NCBI RefSeq assembly: GCF_024868665.1
Contig: NC_079898.1
Location: 695,178-759,177, forward strand
Direction: 5' to 3'
Source: Triplophysa rosa
Lineage: Eukaryota; Chordata; Actinopteri; Cypriniformes; Nemacheilidae
DNA length: 64,000 bases
The position numbers and the translations under genes were made by a program. The notes beneath the pieces are model-generated. The model was given only the letters and a program-made list of their open reading frames with translations. It was not told where the DNA came from and ran no database searches. Below are positions 22,494 to 34,400 of the stretch, one piece after another. The stretch's first letter is position 1; every line of letters starts with the position of its first letter.

Positions 22494-25400
22494 CTGTAAC
22501 AGTAAAGCAGAAGAATGACACCAGTATAAACCTTCAATCACACTCAGAGCTTCAATAATTGTTCACTCACATTATGACAGACAGCAGCAAAACATTTATA
22601 CAAAACAATATTTCACTGATTCAATTCCAAATTTTTTTAATGGTGCCATTTAAAATTGAGCAAAAAAAGCAGTTTTTCAGTAAATAAATGGAGAGAGTAG
22701 AGAAAATCAAACACAACAGGGTGGGGGAATTATCTTTTATAAGATGTACACATGATGCAACTATAAGAAAAACTGTCTGTAGGACTGTTATATTCACAAA
22801 GTGATGTCTTAATGTGAACCCTGGGTATAGACAGAAGTATGGCTTCATATATCAACAATGGCATTGACTTTATCAATTATATGATCAATTATATTTTGTT
22901 TTGCATCAAAATACTTGACGTCAAATGGTTACAACTTCAACCCGTTTACTTAACACTACGGCAAAGCACACACATTTTCCATAGATGTAAATATATATAT
23001 CAGTAAAGATGAGACGTCAAACATAAGATCAGGGCCTAGTTGCAAGAAACCCCTTAAGTGTAATTGACAGTATTGTCACTAAGGGTTTTCTTACCAAGGG
23101 ATAGTTCACCCGAAAATGAAAATTCTGTCATTATTTCCTCACCTTCAAGTTGTTCCAGATCTGTATAAATGTCTTTGTTCTGTTGAACACAGAGAAAGAA
23201 TGCTTATAACCAGACAGATTTTGCCCCCCCATTGACTCCCATAGTCAAAAAAACCAATGGTAGTCAAAAGTGCCCCAGAACTGTTTGCTGTCCTACATTC
23301 TTCAAAATGTCTTTTGTGTTCAAGTATTTTTTCCTACTCTGGGAGTCAATGGGTGTTGAGATCTGTTTGGTTATAAGCATTCTTCCAAATATTTTTCTCT
23401 GTGTTCATCAGAACAAAGACATTTATACACTTTGGAATAACTCGAAAGTGAGGGAAGACAGAATTTTCGGTGAATCGTCCCTTTAAAGGGTTTCTGGCTG
23501 CAGATATATAATCCACACAAATGAACAGTAGGTGGCAGTATGTCCTCTTGACACAAGCCTGCCTGCCATAAAGAAGAACGCCTTCAGTAAGCCTCTGTTG
23601 AAGGTAATCACAGCTTTCAACCTTTGTCTTTAAGACAGTTAAGACTATTTAAGACATTATCATCCATACTTAATACATTATGAGAATATACTGACAAACC
23701 CAGTAGCAAGTTGCTTGCGGTTTAGTTATTTATTCTAATGACCGAGAGAGAGAGAAGACAATATTAACATAAAAAATTCCTAATCTGGATAAAATGCATT
23801 TTATAATGGCTAAAAATTTGTTGTATAAATTAAATTTACAATTATCTTTGGTTATGAATATGTACAGTATGTCTGTATTGTTTCTGACAAACAAGATTAA
23901 AATGTATAAAAATACACCAAATAGGGTCTTTATTTGAAGAGTTTGGTTCCAAAATGAGATAACTCCATTTTAAAATCATGTTTTTTTATTGTGCAATTAA
24001 TATATCAATCAAACTGCAGTTGGTTTGTTTTGATTTAAGCCATAATAAGCTAACTATTCAACTATTCCCGGTGGTTTATTTAGCATATTCAGCATTAATG
24101 CTTTGCTGAAAAGATGTGTCTTTAATCTAGATTTAAATTGGGAGAGTATGTCTGACCCTTGAATAGTATCGGGAAGGCTATTCCAGAGTTTAGGTGCTAC
24201 GTATGAGAAAGCTCCGCCCCCTTTGGTGGATTTAGTTATTCTAGGTGTTATCAAAAGTCTGGAGTTTTGAGATCTTAGAGAGCGTGATGGGTTGTAGTGT
24301 GGTAGAAGCTCTGTTATGTAGGTAGGGGCTAAACCGTTTAAGGCCGGATTCACATTTTGCGTCTTTTCCGCGCGCATATTCGTTATTTTAAATGTAGACG
24401 CGCGGAAATAGGGGGCGACGCGGTCGCGATGCGCATACGGTGCGACGTGCTCTTTTTTTCAGGCGCGTAAACGCCGCATCGAGATGAAAAAATCTCCTAT
24501 AATGTAAACGTGCATGAAGTGCAATCCCTTGTACCCTATACCATTTGGCTTATACCAGCGTAAAGTGCAACAGAATCCACAAAGTGCAATAAACCTCAGC
24601 AACTTATAACAAACAGCAGAGGCATAGTAAACTATTGATGAATACTGCAGCAATGCATCGACCAGTTCACAGTGATTCCAGTTGTGTGTGTGTGTGTGTG
24701 TGATGACCTGGGTGTAGACTGAAGGGTGAGTCTGACTGCACTAGGGCAGAGGCTACGGGTCAGTCTGCTGGTTCTGGCTCTAATGGCCCGTATTGGCAAC
24801 AGAATCTAGACTTTTTACATTATCTAAATAATGTAAAAGTCTAGAATGATTCCTATATTCATAACAGTAGTCAAGTTACAAACCGCTACTAAAAAAGTTT
24901 ATACATGGACACAAGAAAGAAAACCACAGACAAAACAGAGCGGCAGGGGGTCTGTTCATGTAAACGGGCTTAAACAGCACTTCTGTCACAGTCCACATGA
25001 GCACTGAAAACTACATCAGCACTTACTGACAGATGATTCACAGGATATATCGCCCTTCCGAGGGTCCTTGAGAACAAAACCTCACAACCTCCCACCAAAT
25101 AAAGAGAAAATGCCCTTGTTTTATTGCTCCTTTTGCCAAGTGAATTTTAAACGGACACATTAAGAGATTTGTATGATTGCGTTTTTTCCGCTAGTTTACA
25201 CATTAAGAGCTGTACCCTTCGCAGGGCATAGGGGTGATCACTGTGGAATCGAACGCAGTACTGTATACTGTATGTGAATAGTGAGTTGGTTTGAGATCGG
25301 CTTTAAGCGCGATCTTGCGCAGTCTGGACAAACACAGAGCCTGCGTGTCATTTTCTGTTCACTGATGTGCTCCCTTATCTTCATAAAACTACGAATGTGT

Positions 25401-28400
25401 CCAAATATCAGCTTTTAAGGCATTCGGTGCGTTTATCAGCGCTGGCTCCTGCTCTCCCTTACGCCTAGAAGTGTCATTTACTTCCAAAGGTCACTTTTTT
25501 TCATTGTGTGCATGGATGCAGAATGCTTTGCCGTCAGCATGGGGATGCATGTATGGTAAAACCCCTTGTTTTCACAGCTCTATTGTGCAGGTTTGACAGG
25601 ACAGGAGGAGAGTTGAGAGAGCCATCTGACCTTTGAGTTGAGTTTGAGCGTGTCGATCTCTTCTCTCTGTTTGCTCAGCGTGTCGTTCATACTGCACAGA
25701 TGATCGCTCATCATGCTCAGCTGATCTTCATAACTTCTCTTTGTGGTGCTGAGTTCATCCTGAACAACAAACCATCGGCTCAATTTCAGCAGCTCATGGT
25801 CTACTATGGAAAGTTCTAAACTAGAAGTAAGGGCAGTACCTGTAAGCGAGTGATGTTGGTATTAGAAAGCTTCAGCTCCTCTGCCAAAGCCTCGCGACAC
25901 TTTTCTGCAATGGAGAGACGTCGGGCAACAGCTCGACACTGAAAGAGGACATGACAACGTTCTTCAACTACGCGCCATATTCACTGGCCATTTCAAAGAA
26001 CAACATCCAGTGATGGTTAGGAAAACCAGGATGTGAAATGTAAAGATGCATCTGGACTAGGGCTGTGCACGATTAACCGAAAATATAGCACACGTTAGTG
26101 ATGCGCGGGTCCCGCTTTTATGAAATTATTTGGGCACCCGCACCGCACCACTATATCTATTTTTACAACCCATCGAGAACTGCGACCATTTAATAGACAT
26201 ACTAGGCATTGTAATGTAAATGAAAACAGACTTTATTTCAGCCTAAAAGTGCTTGGAAACAGCCATTAGATTACATCGCCCTGTTCACTGGCAACAACAT
26301 ACGTTTATGAACCATAGAAACCAGATTGGTCATATTAATAACAAGATAGGATGATGATAAACATTTTCAACATTTACAAAGCAGCGTTTGTATTCATCTG
26401 AAAAGAAGAACTATAAATACCTCTACTTTATAGTACTTGCGGTAATATTTCAAGACGTGTCGTCCTTTTTCTTACACCCCCACCACAAATATGTCTTGAC
26501 ATGCTGGAAGTGCCTGTTTTGTGGCTCTTGTGGATTTTGTAAGTTTGCCTTCTTACACAGAAATTAAGGATCTATTATTTTTATGCTAGGTTTATTTTAA
26601 CTGATAGAGACAGAATATAAAAAATCAGGGGGAAAAAATGTTATATAAATGTTATAAATTTCAGTCAGTGAAATAAGTATTTGATCCCCTACTGACCAGC
26701 AAGAATTCTGGCTCCACAGATTGGTTATGTGCCTATATGGACCGCAGATTAGTCCTGTCACTTTAAGAAAGTACTCCTAAATCAGCTTGTTATGTATATA
26801 AAAGATGCCTGCCAACAGAATCTGTATCTTCCATTTCAGCCTCTCCACCACCATGGTCCAGACCAAATAGGTTTTAAAGGATGTCAGCGACAAGATTGTA
26901 GACCTGCACAAACCTTGAATAGGCTACAGACAGAAGCTAGGTGAGAAGGAGACAACTGTTGGTGCGATTATTTGTAAATAGAAGAAATACTAAATAACTA
27001 TCAAATGAACTTGGTCTGGAGCTCCCTGCAAGATTTCCCCAATGGGGTAAAGATGATCATGAGAAAGGTCAAAGATCAGCCCAGAACTACACGGAAGAAG
27101 CTTGTTAATGATTTCAAGACAGTTGGGACCATAGCAGTGTTAATTTTGACAGCAAATTTTGATTTAGTTTTAGTCATAGTCTTTTGATGAAAATGCAATT
27201 TAGTTTTAGTCACATTTTAGTCAACCCCATCATTTTAGTTTTAGTCTAGTTTTAGTCGACGAAATATGAAAAACATTTTAGTCAAATAAATATACATTAT
27301 ATTTAGTCTACTAAAATCTTCTTCTTCTTTTCCTTTCGGCTGTTCCCTTCAGGGGTCGCCACAGCGAATCATCTGCCTCCATCTTGCCCTATCCCCTGCA
27401 TCCTCTTCTCTCAGACCGACTACCTTCATGTCCTCCTTCACTACATCCATAAACCTCCTCTTTGGTCTTCCTCTTGGCCTCCTGCCTGGCAGCTCTAACC
27501 TCAGCATCCTTTTTCCGATATATTCACTCTCCCTCCTCTGAACATGTCCAAACCATCTCAACCTGGCCTCTCTAACTTTGTCTCCAAAACATCTCACATG
27601 TGCTGTCCCTCTGATGTACTCATTCCTGATCCTATCCATCCTCGTCACTCCCAAAGAGAACCTCAACATCTTCAGCTCTGCTACCTCTAACTCTTCCTCC
27701 TGTCTTTTCCTCAGTGCAACTGTCTCCAAACCATACAACATCGCTGGTCTCACTACTGCCCTGTACACCTTTCCTTTCATTCTTGCTGGTACTCTTTTAT
27801 CACACAACAGACCTGACACTTTTCTCCACCCATTCCAACCTGCCTGTACACGCTTCTTCACCTCTTTTCCACACTCCCCATTACTCTGGACTGTTGACCC
27901 TAAGTACTTAAAATCATGCACCTTCTTTACCTCTTCTCCCTGTTACCTCACTGTTCCACTTGGATCCCTCTCATTCACACACATGTCTTCTGTCTTGCTA
28001 CGACTAACCTTCATTCCTCTTCTCTCCAGAGCAAACCTCCACCTCTCTAGACTTTCCTCCACCTGCTCCCTGCTCTCACTACAGATCACAATATCATCCG
28101 CAAACATCATAGTCCATGGAGATTCCTGTCTGACCTCATCTGTCAGCCTGTCCATCACCATCGCAAACAAGAAGGGGCTCAGAGCCGATCCTTGATGCAG
28201 TCCCACCGTGAACTCCTCTGTCACACCTACCGCACACCTTACCACTGTCCTACTGCTCTCATACATATCCTGCACCACTCTAACATACTTCTCTGCCACT
28301 CCAGACCTCCTCATACAATACCACAACTCCTCTCTTGGCACCCTGTCATACGCTTTCTCTAAATCTACAAAGACACAATGCAGCTCTTTCTGACCCTCTC

Positions 28401-31400
28401 TGTACTTCTCCATCAACCTTCTCAAAGCAAATATCGCATCTGTAGTGCTCTTTCTTGGCATGAAACCATACTGCTGCTCACAAATGCTCACTTCTCCCCT
28501 TAGCCTTGCTTCCACTACTCTTTCCCACAACTTCATTGTATGGCTCATCAGCTTAATACCTCTGTAGTTTCCACAACTCTGCACATCTCCCTTGTTCTTA
28601 AAAATCGGCACCAAAACATTTCTCCTCCATTCCTCAGGCATCCTCTCACTCTCTAAGACCTCGTTGAACAACCTAGTTAAAAACTCTACTGCCATCTCTC
28701 CTAGACACTTCCATACCTCCACTGGTATGTCATCCAGACCAACCGCCTTTCCTCTCTTCATCCTCTTCAAAGCTCTCCTAACTTCACCCTTGCTAATCCT
28801 TTCTACTTCCTGCTCAACAATATTTGCCTCTACTACTCTTCTCTCCCTGCCATTTTCCTCATTCATCAGTTCCTCAAAGTACTCCTTCCATCTTTCCCTC
28901 ACCCTCCTGTCACCTGTTAACACATTTCCATCTCTATCTTTAATCACTCTAACCTGCTGCACATCCTTTCCATCTCTATCCCTCTGCCTCACCAACCGAT
29001 ACAAATCCCTCTCACCTTCATTACTATCTAACCTTGCATACATGTCCTCATAAGCTTTCTGTTTGGCCTTTGCCACCTCTATCTTAACCTCACGCTGCAT
29101 CTCCCTATATTCCTGTCTACTTTCCTCTGTCCTCTCACTGTCCCACTTCTTCCTAGCTAACCTCTTCCTCTGGATACTCTCCTGAACTTCCTCATTCCAC
29201 CACCAAGTCTCCTTGTCTTCTTTCCTCCTTCCAGATGATACACCTAGCACCTTCCTACCTGTCTCCCTGATCACTTTGGCTGTAGTAGTCCAGTCATCTG
29301 GAAGCACCTCCTGACCACCTAAAGCCTGTCTCAACTCCTCCCTGAAAACAACACAGCACTCTTCCTTTTCCAACTTCCACCACTTTGTCTTCTGCTCTGC
29401 CTTTGCTCTCTTCATCTTCCTCACCACCAGAGTCATCTTACACACCACCATCCTATGCTGTCTAGCTACACTCTCTCCTACCACTACTTTGCAATCGCTA
29501 ATCTCCATCAGATTACAGCGTCTACATAAAATATAGTCCACCTGTGTGCTCCTGCCACCACTCTTATATGTCACCCTGTGTTCCTGCCTCTTCTGAAAGT
29601 ACGTGTTCACCACAGCCATCTCCATACTTTTAGCAAAGTCTACCAACCTCTGTCCTTCTGGGTTCCTTTCCTGAAGACCAAACCTGCCCATCACTTCCTC
29701 ATCCCCACTATTCCCTTCACCAACATGTCCATTAAAGTCTGCGCCTATCACCACTCTCTCACCTCTGGGAACACTCTGCATCACTTCCTCAAACTCGCTC
29801 CAGAATCTGTCTTTCTCCTCTTGCTCACAACCTACTTGTGGAGCATAAGCACTGACAACATTCAACTTCACACCTTCAATTTCTAGCTTCAGACTCATCA
29901 ACCTATCTGACACTCTCTTTACCTCCAGAACATTCTTCACAACTCCTCCTTCAGGATCACATCCTACTCCATTTCTCTTCCTGTCCGCACCATGATAAAA
30001 CAGTTTAAACCCCTGCTCCAATGCTTCTAGCCTTGCTCCCTTTCCACCTGGTCTCCTGGACACACAGAATGTCGACTTTCCTCCTCTGCATCATATCTAC
30101 CAGCTCTCTGCCTTTACCTGTCAACGTACCAACATTCAAAGTCCCTACTTTCAGTCTGAAACTCCTGCCTTTCCTCTTCTCTCTCTGCTACGGACACGCC
30201 TTCCATCCTCTAACACACCTTTCTCCTCTCCTTCTTGACCAACAGTAGCCCAATTTCCACCAGTGCCCTGTAGGTCAACCGGCACCGATTTTTTTTTGCG
30301 GGTCGTTTCTATTAACCCCGGGGGGCCCCCGGGAACCGAAAACTCCGGTAATAGGCAACGCTCCAATGTAGTGATTCGCAATATTGAATTTGCAAAGATT
30401 TCATGTCGGACTGCCCATCTGACACAACCCTCTCTATTTATCCGGCTTGGACCGGCCAAATAGTTTATAAAATCATCTGGCTCTTGTGACCATCCGTCGT
30501 GCTAATTTAGTCTACTAAAATCTAAATGGTTTAAATCATTTACTTGGTGTAATTAAATGTTCCATACAAAGATTCAACTGTTTTGACATAATTTACTTCA
30601 CCTTAGAATAAAATTAAACCAGGTCATTACCTTTATTTTTCAGAAAATTCCAGTAACTAGATATGCATTGTTGGAACGCAGAGTATTAGACCATGAACGA
30701 CATGTTCCAGTTCGTTCAATTCCATTTGACTCAATGACTCGTTAAGTAGGGCGTGTTCATTCAGTTCATTCAACCAATGAAACGCTCTGACAGGGCTCAC
30801 ACTCAAAGGCTATTGGCTCATGGCATGCCTCTTTGAAGAAAGAGCGCACTGTCTTTGCTTGATACAGCAATGAATGAGAATAGCTTTCAAAAAGACATAT
30901 TATATAAATTGTATTACATTTCTTTAGTCATGCAAACATGTTACATACTTGGTTGGAATGTACAGTTTGACTCACTTCATCACTTCTATAATCAGTAGAG
31001 GACAGCGCTGGTTTCTTTTGGCTGACTCTATGTTGCATTTCACGTTATGCAGCAGCTCGTGTTAAGTTAACATGGCATATAAAACCTTTGAGCTGCCTTC
31101 GTAATGTGTTTCGGGGTGACTCGCCTGCAGTCGCGCTTCAAGTTTGCGGCGTTTTACCGGCGATCGTGAAGGAAAATAAGACGCTTTGTAACCCGCGTGG
31201 AGACACAGAATACATGTGTGTGCTTCCCCTTCTCCCAGAGACTTCTCTCTGCCGTTTATATGAGATAAGCAGCACATGCGCGCAAACTGATGTCCGCCAG
31301 GTGGGACAAGAATATTTTCGTCTCGTTTTTATTAGTTGACGAAAATGTCAGTATATTTTTATTACAGTTTTCGTTATAATGCATTCATTTTTATTTAGTT

Positions 31401-34400
31401 ATCGTCTCGTTTTCGTCAGTGAAAACATGTCGTTAACGAATACTTTTCGTCATAGTTTTCGTTAACGAAATTAACACTGGACCACAGTAGCAAGCAAACC
31501 ATTGGTAACATGCTGTGCCACAATAGATTGAAATCCTGAAGCACCCACAAGGTCCTCCTGCACAAGAAGACCCGCCTGGCTCGTCTGAAGTTTGACAATG
31601 AACATCAAGATGATTCAGAAAAGGCTTTGGAGAAAGTGCTGTGAGACCAAAATTGACTCCTGTGTTTGGAGGGAGAGAAATGCTGACTATGACCCCAGGA
31701 ACACCATCCCTACAGAGAAGCACAGTGTTGGAAACATTCTGCTTTAGGGCTTTTTATCTCTGCTACGGGTATACAGGATGACTTCACCGCATTGAGGGTC
31801 TGAGGGACGGGCCAGTGTACTGTAAAATCTTGGACAAGAACCTCCTCCCCTTAACTAGATCACTGAAGATGGGTCGTGGATGTGCCTTTAACATGACAAA
31901 GACCCAAAACATATTGCCAAGACAACCAAAGAGTGGCTTAAGGAGAAGCACATTGAATGTCCTAGCCAGTCTCTAGACCCTAGTCCTATAGAACTTCTGT
32001 GAAGGAGGCTAAAACTTCAATTTTCTGAGCGACTGCCAAGAAACCTTAAAGATTGACAGAGGAGTGGACGGTTGACGGTTATAGAACCGTGCTGAAAATT
32101 CCGAGCCGAGAACAGTTATCGTGCCATGTCGAACCAGGCTCACGTGGAAACATAACTGTAACCGTTTCAGACTGTGCTTAGAACCGTTCAGCGCGATGGT
32201 GGAAAAACGCTCCTGGTGACCAACTATCAGAAATGTCTGACCTCTGTGCTTGCCAACAAGGGTTTCTCCACCAAGTACAAAGTTATGTTTTGCTCGGGGA
32301 TCAAATACTTATTTCACTGACTGAAATGCAAATCAATTTATAACCTTTATATACATTTTTTTCCCCACATTTTTTTATTAATATTCTGTCTCTATCTGTT
32401 TAAATACCCACCATAAAAATGATAGACCCTTCATTTCTTTGTAAGCAGGCAAACTTCCAAAATCAGCAGGGGATCAAATACTTATGTCCCTCGCTGTATT
32501 TCTGAGAACCGGTCCCAAACATTAGGTTTAGCAGCTTGACCTTCTTTTCTTTTAATGACGTAAATTCCCGACCTTAATTTCTCCAGCACCTCGTCTTCAA
32601 TCTTCACTTTTATTTCTCCGTTTGTTTTGCTGTTGTGGCGGGAGCTGCTTGGCGCTTTTGTGACGTGAGACCAAAAGACCAACACAGAACACTGTTCCCA
32701 GCCTTACAGTAGACGAGAGAGCAATGGATATATTTTGTTTTCAATGGAAATCCACCAGACTGAACGAGGCAAAGCTGCAAATAAAGACATTGTAAGTACC
32801 GTTATTTTTTAAGTAAGACCTCAGGGACCTGTGGCAACTTTAAAGTAGATAAAATGTCAACGTGACACGTTTGTCCATTTACTCATAGAAAGCAATGTGT
32901 GTGGCTTGTAAACACGCAACGGGATTGTCCTGTGTAACGTTACTTTCACTTAGAGAACACGCGATACGTTTGTCTTGAGTACCTTCGCTTATAGAAAGCA
33001 GTGTGTATGGTTTGTAAACATGCAACGGGTTTGTCATGGTAACATGATTTCCCGCCACCCTCCCGTTTTGTTATTTCACCCGAGAAACCCTGTGACGCAA
33101 TCGCGGGTCTCACTCCCGAAAGCGGCCGTGACCGGACCAACAGGGACCGGAGCGCCTTCGCGAATGGCCCCGGGGGAAACAGGTGTGCTTATAGAAAACA
33201 ATGTGTTTGGTGTTCAAAGACGAGACACAGTAGTTTCTCATTCGCTTTGTGACCCTTCTTTCTTGGGTAGGCTACTTTCACTTGTAGAAAGCAGTGTGTA
33301 TGGTTTGTAAATACGCGATCGGTTTGTCATGTGTGTTTCCGCGTACAGAAAACGCGACGCCTTTGTTAGGAGTCTGTTCGCTTATAGAAAACAATGTGTT
33401 TGGTGTTTAAAGATGAGACTTTGTTTCTCATTCACTTTATGTGACCCTTCTTTTGTCGATGGTAGCACAGGCTCACAGCCCTGGCTGAGTTTTCTGCTGA
33501 AAAGGGGGCGGAGACTAGCAGCTCATTTGCACTTAAAGAGACACACACCAAAACAGCGCGTTTCTCCTCACATGCAAAACTGGGCAACTAGAGCATGGTA
33601 TAATAAAAGATCTGCAGTGTATTTTGAGCTGAAACTTCACAGACACATTCTGTGGACCTCTAAGATTTATATTACCATTGTGTAAAAGGAGAAAAAAATC
33701 TCCCCTTTAAGGACTGTAGTCGAAAGCACTTGCTTGTTAACATATTAGCCCCAATGTTATAAGTTCTGTTTTATTTTTCCTGTATCGGAGTCGGAGAATT
33801 TCACAGCGGCAGCTCTCACAAACACTGCAGCTTGATTGAGGGCTACGTTACTCTGCGCCGCTCACAGACAGCACCGTGCTCGGAGACACAGAGCTGTCCT
33901 GACCTGGAGCAGCCCAGAAAGGTGTATGACATTTGTTCGGAAGCATGGTTTGATGCAGACAATAGCTGGGTTTCCATCAAACTTATTTGCACTAATGAAA
34001 ATTCAGCTCAAGAATACGCGCATCTACGTGTGTTTCCATCAACTGTGTAATGCAAATAAAAATGGACATCATCCTAATAAAGTGACATGTTCTGACCAAT
34101 GACAATATACAGGTGCTGGTCATATAATTAGAATATCATCAAAAAGTTGATTTATTTCACTAATTCCATGACCAGCACCTGTATATACGTTGCACAGTTA
34201 TTATCCTCATTAAACCTGTCTAACGTTAACCGTCAAGAATGTCATAAAGAAGTCTTAAAGAGACAGCAGCCTATAATACCTGCTTCTGTCTGCTAATCAT
34301 CTGTGTTTAACTTATGCAGTAAGCATTATTGTGTTGTTTTACACTTAATTTTTACATTTCTGCACCTGAATACTACTGTTACTGTCTTTATTCAAGTTCA

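Larger units (their letters stand above)
22494..25630 (-). other. ppp1r21 last intron
   Basis: Holds a foldback MITE (23095-23487), a LINE 3' end (24054-24377), a likely TE end beginning ccggattcacattttgcgtc at 24343, and a short GT array. No exon is seen in it. Confidence 0.7.
27135..31479. mobile_element. hAT element inserted in the Tc1 fossil, itself split by RTE
   Basis: Left end CAGTGTTAATTTTGACAGC, right end whose reverse complement is CAGTGTTAATTTCGTTAACG. The flanking octamers gaccatag (27127-27134) and gaccacag (31480-31487) differ by one base. Without the RTE insertion it is about 1.14 kb with no transposase. Tc1 transposase coding sequence resumes directly after it. Confidence 0.85.
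26533..32498 (+). mobile_element. Tc1-like transposon fossil, interrupted
   Basis: The inner TIR motif gaaataagtatttgatcccc occurs near 26668 and inverted near 32292-32313. The outer right end caaatacttatgtccctcgc closes with TA at 32497-32498; the outermost left bases are missing. The transposase is readable in pieces on the plus strand: an N-terminal DNA-binding part near 26853-27130 (NKIVDLH-like and [14 protein letters not shown]) and a part of the catalytic domain near 31488-31730 ([31 protein letters not shown]). It contains multiple stops and is dead. A hAT element splits it at 27135-31479. Confidence 0.85.

Noticed and set aside
27578..30248. Plus-strand open frames of up to 205 residues at 27578-30248
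   Set aside because: They are antisense shadows of the RTE ORF2 and have no conserved motifs.
33329..33685. 118-residue open frame at 33329-33685
   Set aside because: It begins in the degenerate minisatellite, lacks splice context and has no recognisable domain.
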